DNA from: Mesostigma viride
Taxonomy: Eukaryota > Streptophyta > Mesostigmatophyceae > Mesostigmatales > Mesostigmataceae
Reading direction: 5' to 3'
Assembly: GCA_009746045.1 (NCBI GenBank)
Contig: RPFO01000115.1
Location: 250,001 to 314,000, forward strand
Length of the DNA: 64,000 nucleotides
The notes beneath the pieces were generated by a model. The model ran no database searches. It was given only the letters and a program-made list of their open reading frames with translations, and was not told where the DNA came from. Shown here one piece after another: positions 57,475 through 64,000 of the stretch; position 1 is the stretch's first letter; every line of letters starts with the position of its first letter. The translations under genes were made by a program, and so were the position numbers.

Positions 57475-60400
57475 TCAAACACTGACTCTGATATCATAGG
57501 GGTTCATGTTCTGAAAGAGGAGCTGGTACTGTTGGCCAGCAGCATCCCGCAGCTTCGTGAGAGCGTCTGCTGGGTTGTCCTCATCATCCACATGAGTCCA
57601 GCTGGAAAAATAGGTGGCCTCCTGTTTGAGGATCACCCAATCCAAGTCAGTGTGGACAGCAGCAGAGACAGATTTCTTGGTTAGAAAACTGATCACAGAT
57701 TGGCTGTCAGTATAGAGATGTGAGATGACATTGCATGTGCTGCCTGCCTGGGTTTGTAGCCAGGTGAGCATGTGCTGCAGGGAACGAGCATGCAATGCAG
57801 CAGACACCACAGCACGACATTCAGCTGAGTTGCTGCTGCCAGGTTTTCTGCGGTGTAGCCTGCTGTACCAGGAAGTGAGGGACATGTAATCTGACCTGTT
57901 GGTGAGAAAAAACAGCCCTGATTCCCGTGCCCCCATCTGATTGATTGTTCTGCTCTCCATGGAGCTGTCCATGACACATTGGATGTGGATGTCTTCCATC
58001 AGATTCAGGCCATGGAGGATGAGGGGGGGACAGTCATTGACCAACTTCCTGATGTGACTGCATTTGATCTTGACTAGAACATCATGGGTGACCCTGCTGA
58101 TGACAGCTAAGGGAGCCCCACAGATGGCTGACCACCACCCCAGTTTGCCCTGAACAGTGGCACACATATGTAAGGGGAGGTAGTTGTCCTGCAGCAGATC
58201 TAGACAATCTTGGATATATTCTGCAGGAGGGGAGAGAGAGCAGACCCACTGATCTGGCTGCCTATGCAGCTGCAACATGATGCCACAGAACTGGATGGGG
58301 GTTGTGCTCAATTCCACCTGTTTGCCAATCTCATATGATTCCTGGACCTGCTGAATAAAGGTTTCCACCTCAGCTCTAGGCCCACAAATGAGTTGGTCAT
58401 CTCCATGCCACACAAAGAACAGCAGTCCAGAGGGGGTGGGTACAACAAAAAAGCATGGGTCCAGGTCATCATACGTGGCCTTGAGCTTTTTGAATACTTC
58501 CTCTGCTGAGTCTCTGAAAATTTTTGGGGCACTGACAAGCCCTTCCACCCCAATGTTGATGATAAGGTGGGGCTCATCAATATAAGGTTTCCACACAGCT
58601 GGGGTGTCTACCACGTACACCTTCCCTTTCCACACAGATTCAGCCTTTTCTGGGTCCCCCCTGAGGAAGGCCCTTTTAATATCAGTGGCTTTGCAGACAT
58701 AGTCTTGGCCTGCATTGAGGTTGTGGAGGAAGAGGGAGAGCATGATCCTGAGTGAGGTTTGTTGCAGCCCAGGTGTGTATGTTTCCCCTTTTGGCAGTGT
58801 GGAGGTCCCCTTTAATTCTGTGACACATGGTCTGGCATGGAAGATTGGGGAGCCCACTTTTTGTGGTTTTTGTTTGAGAACAAATTTTAATCTGAGCTTT
58901 TTGGCTCCCTCTGGCACGTCCCATGAAGGGGTGACAGGCGGTTTGTATTGAGGGTTTTTGGGGTTGGGCAGGACCCATTCCTGCCTGGCTTGGTGGACAA
59001 TGGCCATCAGCCACTTGGTAAACCCTTTTTGTGTTTTGCATTCTTGTATGACGTGGGAGATTTGGTGGGGTGAGTGCATGGCTATGTCCCACTTACCCAG
59101 CCCAAAGGCTGAGGGATGGAGGAACTGGCTGTGCACTAACTTGTCCAGATCAGGGATCTCCCCTGGTGCATACTGAGTGTTGACTGCCTTGATGACAGCA
59201 TCCATACCAGGGACAATACTGGAGAGAGGGATTTTAAAGTGGTCCAGAGGAACTGCACCCACCCCTGTGACACTGAGCTCATTAGCTGAGATAAGCACCC
59301 CAGGATAGGATACAAAAGGTTCCCCCAACAAGGTGTTACCAGAGTACCCCTCCACCACCTGGAAGGGTGTCTGAATACCAAGTATAGGGAGCATCACTTG
59401 TCCCACTACATCCAGTGAGCTTTGGCCTGAGAAATCCTGCACCCGTGCCCAAAATGAAGGTGCAATCTCAAGACCAGGGATGGCTTGTGCACTGATCACA
59501 CTGACCTGTGCCTGAGTGTCTATTGCCAGGGTCCAGGGGTCCTGACTAGTGCACACAGCTGAGACTTTTGCCAACCCTGCGGCCACAGCAGCTTGTTGCT
59601 TATGTGACCTGTGTAATGCTTGCAAGGCGACTGCCAATCTTGACCTCAGAGCGGGAGGGTTGGCAGACAATTTGGTGCCTTGGGGCTGAGCTAATGCTTC
59701 CAACCCAGCTACCTCGTGCCTGGTTAAGCAATCCCCAGGTTGTGAAGTGGGCCTGGCTTCACTGAGGGTGGAAGGGTTCACAGAGGGTGCTGTGGTGCTG
59801 TCAACAGCAGTAATTGGTGGCTCAGAGCTACTGCTGGGCATGCTGGAGTTGCCAGATAGAAGTAGTGAGTCCATGCTTAAAGACTCTTCCCCAGGCACGT
59901 CTGCCATGGGAGAATAATACTTCTTAATTCTATGACAGCTCACCCTGTGACGCTTCCCATTGATATTGTGCTTGACCTCCACGGTCTTGCTGTTTTTGGT
60001 AAATCCACGGATGGTAACTGGACCTAGCCAAGTTCCAACCTTACCAAAGCTGTTTTCCTTGTAATAGAGAACTTGATCACCTTTTTGGAATACTGGCCTG
60101 GAATGGGTTTTATCTTTTTCTGCCAGTTTTGCTGAGGTTTGTGCACGTGCAGTGTTGTACAGTGCTATCACCTCTGGGGGATATACACCTGCCTGCAGGC
60201 CTGCTGGGATTACTTCACCCCACGTGGCATGCAAGACAGGTCTCATGTTTAGGGTTGTGCACATTTCATGACACCAGAGTGCCCTGTCACAATAGACCCC
60301 TGAAGTAGCATCCTTGGAAGGATTTTTGGCTAGTAGGGTTTTGACAGATCTGATGGTTCTTTCAATGACCCCCTGACCCTCATGATCTTCCAGCCCAGCA

Positions 60401-61188
60401 ATCTCTATTGCTTCACACCCTTCCAGGTCAGTCAGACAAGAAAATTGTTGATCAAGCAAAATTCTGTCAACTGGGTAGAATCTGGGTAAAGCAATCATGA
60501 GTGCAACACGTAGCTGCCCTGCAGACATGCCAGGTAGGGGTTCCATTACTGTGAACCTGGACCATGAGTCTTTTAGGATCAGGTAGGGTTGGACATCTTT
60601 GTTGATGTGCATCACATCCCCCACTATCATGCCCCTATTGGTGGAAGGAGTTGCAGTATGCCATTTTTGAGGTTTGGGGCTATTGAACTGACATTCTTGA
60701 CAGTGTTGTCTAGCCAGTTTTACTGCATTCCTGAGTTGTTTTCCCATGCTACTACCCCCCAGCCGTCTGGCCAGTTCCTCAGCCACTGTTTCATGACCCA
60801 TGGCTAGGTGCAGCTGATGAGCAAGCTCCTTGATATCTATGGAGTTGTCAACAGTAGGGGTTAGTGCTTTTATGTAAGGTTCCAGAACAGGGTGTTGGGA
60901 GGACAGTAAGGTTGCTGCCTCAAAATCAATTATGCCCTGGTTGCCATCCCCAATGGTAATGAGATCATCATCCTCAGAGTACATAAGGTGAGTGAACTCA
61001 CATTGATTTGGGTAGCGAGGCCTGTTGCAACGGCTGCCTGGAGGCCCCAGGGGATGACGTGCGTGCCAGCAGCCCGGGCAGAGATCCACCCCGTTGGCCA
61101 GGGAGTCGTTGTTGGGGCAGTTGTGCCGTGCGTGCCCTCGTTGGAAGCACCTCAGGCACCTTATGGACCCCCCAGGGTTGCCAGGCTG

Positions 61189-61219
<31 letters not shown>

Positions 61220-62103
61220 CCCTGCTGGGACCGGTTCTGGCCCTGCTGGGACCTGTTGTTGTTGTTGTTTTGGCCCTGTTGGGACCTGTTGTTATTGTTG
61301 CCCTGCTGGGACCTGTTGTTGTTGTTGTTGTTGTTGTTGTTGGGGTTGCCATGCAGGGGCACACGGTGCCACGTGTTGCCACGCCCCTGAGAGCCACTGC
61401 CCCCTTGGTGGGAGGACTTGTGGGTCTTGGGTGCCCCCCCCTGGCTGGCCTGCCCCTTGCGTTTGTGGCCTTGGACACCCTGGACCTTGGGGTCCTGGGC
61501 CTGGTTGTTGCCAGTACCCAGGGGGTCCACTGCCTCCTCGATATAGAGCATGGCAGCTCTGAAGTTGTCCCAGAGGGACTTGAGGCCTGTAAGCAGGGTA
61601 GCCAGGACAGAAGGTTGCAAATTAGCTTTTGTTAGCCAGGTGTGGATGAGATACCTTGGTTGGAGCTTGAGAAGCTCAAGGTCTTTCTCAATCATTACCC
61701 TGTATGTTTTTGCATCCCCAGAGAGGTTATTCTTGTTCACCTTATATGCAGCAAGCCAGTTGAAACGTTCTACTGCTTCCATGTGGTTATTGGTAAGCAC
61801 TAGCTGTTTCAGATCAGTGATAAAGGTAGGCCACTGTTCAATGGCTGCTTCAGGTGTCAGGGTACGTTCCTGATAGGTTTGAATCAATGCTCTGATTGCA
61901 GGAGATGATTGATGGAATGTGGAGGAGGCCCTGAGAGCCTTAAACTGATGTCTAAGGTTAAGACCTTCCATCCCATACTCCAAAGCAAAAACAAATTGCT
62001 TAGCTTGTTCAACAGTGTGACCCTCAGGCAAGCCAGCAATATTGATTTTGGATTCCTTTTTATGAGGGTTAAACACACCTGTGAGAGGGGGGTTGGCCCT
62101 CAA
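57475..62103 (-). CDS. gag-pol: Gag-Pol polyprotein of copia element C
   Basis: 1542 codons in one frame. Gag capsid-like region about residues 20-195 (INIAGLPEGHTVEQ), Asn/Gln-rich linker 250-310, zinc knuckles C316-x2-C-x4-H-x4-C329 and C342-x2-C-x4-H350-x8-C359. Integrase: H432-x4-H437-x30-C468-x2-C471, catalytic D496, D551, E581. Retropepsin-like: AIDTQAQVSV with D862, LLGEPF at 925-930. RT: D1141 in ATDIKRAFL and HGDD at 1233-1236. RNase H: D1379, E1428, D1466, D1506/1507 and NPADALTK. The protease-like domain follows integrase, unlike canonical copia. The first codon is TTG and overlaps the preceding ORF by 4 bp, so Gag probably starts further upstream through a frameshift or after an ancestral indel. 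Confidence 0.93.
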
Positions 62104-62564
62104 GAAGCGTCGGTTGCTTGTTGCAGGCGGGTGGGGTCCAGGTTGATGGTCCCCCGCTCATACCGCGACATCAGGGCGCGCAGGCCCTCGACAGTTTGCA
62201 GCTGGTTAGCTGTTAACTGCTGATCTTGCAACGAGGCCAGCTGGGCCTGGAGAATGGCGAGCTGTTCCAGGACATCCCCGCTCCTTGGGGGGGCCTCAGC
62301 AGGCCTGTTGGGTGCCTGTGGCACCTCTGCACCTCCCCCCAGGGCCTCCTGGGGTCCTGGCCACCCCCCCTGGTTTGGGAGGGGGCCCCAACCCACAGGG
62401 CGAACCTGGGGTGGTGGGGGAGGGGGAGGGGGGGTCATGGTGGCCCTGGGGGAGCCCGGGGGTGTCCGGGTAACCCCACTGGGTCCAGCCCCATCGGTGG
62501 AGGGGCGGGCAGGGGTGTCTGCCTCTGCTCTCCTCCTGGCCTCCTCCCGCATGAGACGCTTCAT
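62100..62564 (-). CDS. Second upstream frame of element C (Gag N-terminus or end of ORF0)
   Basis: 154 codons from MKRLMREEARRRAEAD. The frame is open upstream to about 62700, encoding DHGRPLPDIPEDEAAF. It has a basic/acidic helical N-terminus, a Pro-rich middle with PVGWGP (shared with ORF0 of family A) and a Leu/Gln-rich helix (LEQLAILQAQLASLQDQQL), probably a coiled coil. It ends TGA overlapping the first codon of Gag-Pol. Whether it is joined to Gag by frameshifting, or is the broken tail of ORF0, cannot be decided. Confidence 0.55.
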   Translation of the reverse strand: MKRLMREEARRRAEADTPARPSTDGAGPSGVTRTPPGSPRATMTPPPPPPPPQVRPVGWGPLPNQGGWPGPQEALGGGAEVPQAPNRPAEAPPRSGDVLEQLAILQAQLASLQDQQLTANQLQTVEGLRALMSRYERGTINLDPTRLQQATDAS

Positions 62565-62646
62565 CTCCTTGCGTACCTCATGCTCCCGGAGGGCTGCCTG
62601 AAAGGCAGCCTCATCCTCGGGTATGTCAGGGAGTGGTCTCCCATGA

Positions 62647-63792
62647 TCATAGCAGGCCGGACTGGACAGTCCGCCTCTTTGCCCTTCCTCGCGCCCAGGG
62701 CCAGCAGTCCCTCCTTGTACTGCAGGGGTTGGGGGGAGAGGGTTTCTTGCTGGTGGTTTCCAGCGGGGGGGCTTCTTCAGCTACCACCCCATGTTTGGCC
62801 AAGATGGCCTCCGTGACCCTGGCTTGGGTGATGGAGGACATGGTTTTAAAGTGTGCTGACCGAGCAAGCTCGGCCAGGTCTTGACTGTCCGCATAGTCCA
62901 TGGGATAGTCAGCATTTTTTAAGAGGTCACGTAACCGCTGGGTGGCCTCGCGGTACGCGTCCGCCATCGCCTGGTGGGTAGCCAGGCGACGGGCGGCTTC
63001 CTCTTCATATTCTTGCCGCTTAGCGGCGAGCCGAAAAGCCGCCTCTCGGCGGACCTCTCGGTCCCGCTGCCGCGCTCGGCGTTCTTCATTTGCCACCAGC
63101 GCGGCCTGCTCGACCGCCAGGAGCGCTGGGGTAAGATTGATCTCAGTCTCCCCATCGGGGAGACTGGCAGTGTCGGATACCTCATCGTCGGACATTGGTT
63201 GTCCGGCGATGGGTTCCACAGGTTTTCGCACCACCCGTGCGAGTTTAATACTCTCCATGTCCTTCTTCTTGCGAAGAAGGGACGCAGAGGGTCGCCCAAA
63301 CGTTAGCTCAATGTGGTTATGTCCCTGGGCGAAAGGGACATTAAGGTTTGATGTGGCGGGACGAAAGGTAATCGTCCCGTCCGGTGCCACCGAGGCCGTC
63401 TGACGGGGCATACGCTCCCGAAGAGATGGCAACGTGGGGCCGGACTGTGGAGCCTCAGTGGGGTTTACCACCGAGGTCTCCGCAGCCATGGCCGCGCCAG
63501 CCGTGGTTGCGGCTGGGGCGGCCGCCGGAGTCGAGGGTAAGCCGGTCTCCCCGGGGGGAGCCGTCTCGGCCTCCGGCCTCGCAGGGGAGGGGGGTAGGTC
63601 GGTCGGCTTTGCAGCCGCCGTCCCCTCGTCCTGGCAACCATTGTGAGTCTTTTTGTTCTTTTTCTTTTTCTTGGAAATGGCCGCATCGCCAGCCGGCTTC
63701 TTGTTGTTGTCTCTGGGCATCCGCCGATCCTGCCCATCATCATCCTCGTTGTAGGTAAGCTTCTTAGCGACATTCTTGTTCGTGATAGCCAT
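62647..63792 (-). CDS. ORF0 of element C, unknown function
   Basis: 381 codons from MAITNKNVAKK, 18 bp inside the LTR. Acidic DDDGQDRR, a Lys-rich cluster (KKKKKNKK, possible nuclear signal), a Pro/Ala-rich section, then about residues 240-330 of charged helix (RDREVRREAAFRLAAKRQEY and onward) suggesting a coiled coil. The last about 30 residues look out of phase. In the neighbouring frame 62650-62735 reads LLALGARKGKEADCPVRP, which is more protein-like, and a C-run at about 62740 is a likely indel site. No enzyme motif seen. Homologous remnant in element B at 13620-14117. Confidence 0.65.
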   Translation of the reverse strand: MAITNKNVAKKLTYNEDDDGQDRRMPRDNNKKPAGDAAISKKKKKNKKTHNGCQDEGTAAAKPTDLPPSPARPEAETAPPGETGLPSTPAAAPAATTAGAAMAAETSVVNPTEAPQSGPTLPSLRERMPRQTASVAPDGTITFRPATSNLNVPFAQGHNHIELTFGRPSASLLRKKKDMESIKLARVVRKPVEPIAGQPMSDDEVSDTASLPDGETEINLTPALLAVEQAALVANEERRARQRDREVRREAAFRLAAKRQEYEEEAARRLATHQAMADAYREATQRLRDLLKNADYPMDYADSQDLAELARSAHFKTMSSITQARVTEAILAKHGVVAEEAPPLETTSKKPSPPNPCSTRRDCWPWARGRAKRRTVQSGLL

Positions 63793-63810
63793 GGTAGCAA
63801 ATAAAATTCA
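63793..63810 (-). promoter_or_regulatory. Putative primer-binding site of element C
   Basis: The sense strand directly inside the LTR reads TGAATTTTATTTGCTACC and the ORF0 start codon follows at once. The first 10 bases are shared with element B at 13563. Confidence 0.4.
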
Positions 63811-64000
63811 AGTTAGAATGCGGTGGGATATATTGCTTGAGAACACTGAAAGCTGTGAGCAATGAATTGCTTGGTTCATTAGAAAATAGGTTTACCCTTT
63901 ATCAACGTTCCTCTCACCGGCTGCGCCGCCAGTGACCGTTGGGTGCAGACCGTTGGCCTGAGGCCACACGATGACAGGTAGCAGTCTAGTCACAGTTAGC
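63811..64000 (-). repeat. 5' LTR of element C (partial, interrupted)
   Basis: Matches 56628-56810 of the 3' LTR until AGTCTAGTCAC at 63993. The sequence then departs (AGTTAGC instead of TGCATCG), showing an insertion in the LTR at the window edge. Confidence 0.88.
63994..64000. mobile_element. Start of another AGTTA-type insertion at the window edge
   Basis: The LTR is interrupted after GTCAC by AGTTAGC. This is the terminal motif of the copia LTRs and G elements here, and its first 7 bases equal the D LTR start. GTCAC (63989-63993) is the predicted target duplication. Only 7 bp are visible. Confidence 0.5.

Larger units (their letters stand above)
56628..64000 (-). mobile_element. Ty1/copia retrotransposon C (best preserved, runs off window)
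   Basis: Same family as element B but with a full-length, single-frame Gag-Pol. From the right (5' in element sense): partial 5' LTR, primer site, ORF0, a second upstream frame, Gag-Pol of 1542 codons, 3' non-coding sequence and the 3' LTR. The left end abuts satellite ACACT. The right LTR is interrupted near 63993 by another insertion, so the outer end cannot be checked. A plausible source of proteins for the defective B copy. Confidence 0.93.

Overview
The window is eukaryotic, non-genic DNA built almost entirely from mobile elements nested in one long satellite. No host gene, rRNA or complete tRNA gene was found. The retroelements are Ty1/copia-type. No host marker identifies the species. 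A unicellular eukaryote, possibly an alga, is only a guess from the repeat style. LAYOUT. 1-3328: 3' end of a copia element (family A, copy 1, + strand). 3329-5085: GT-rich simple-sequence block. 5086-5196: short AT-rich junction. About 5197-56627: one ancestral array of a 40-bp satellite. Its surviving pieces total roughly 16.7 kb and are split by insertions. 56628-64000: a well-preserved copia element (family B/C, - strand) that runs off the window. INSERTIONS IN THE ARRAY. Three 2.0-kb elements that leave no target duplication (F1 10433-12443, F2 26491-28506, F3 39419-41428). A decayed copia element B (13080-21460, target duplication ATACA). A composite of a palindromic terminal repeat plus copia element D (29343-38773, duplication GCGGC). 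Copia element A copy 2 (41565-50021, duplication ACGTA). A family of palindromic elements, here called G, inserted in the satellite, in the GT block and inside the copia elements. RETROELEMENT CODING. The copia families A, B/C and D each carry an extra ORF upstream of Gag (ORF0), then Gag with CCHC zinc knuckles, integrase, a retropepsin-like domain, reverse transcriptase and RNase H. The retropepsin-like domain lies between integrase and reverse transcriptase, not upstream of integrase as in canonical copia. Its DTG triad reads DTQ or DTN, and the reverse transcriptase box reads HGDD in place of YVDD. In D, gag and pol share one frame and are separated by a single UGA followed by CUAG, a classical readthrough context. 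G ELEMENTS. Each is made of ~206-bp near-perfect palindromes (P) alternating with ~130-bp spacers (S) that switch orientation: P-S-P, P-S-P-S'-P and longer. Seven copies have both ends in the window and all are flanked by 5-bp duplications. Their ends (AGTTA...TAACT) match the LTR ends of families A and B/C, so they look like very short non-autonomous LTR elements with palindromic LTRs, moved by the copia machinery. F ELEMENTS. Each is a head-to-tail pair of a short (550 bp) and a long (1461 bp) version of one non-coding element, inserted precisely with no target duplication. These two small non-autonomous families, together with the rearranged copia polyprotein, are the most unusual content of the window.
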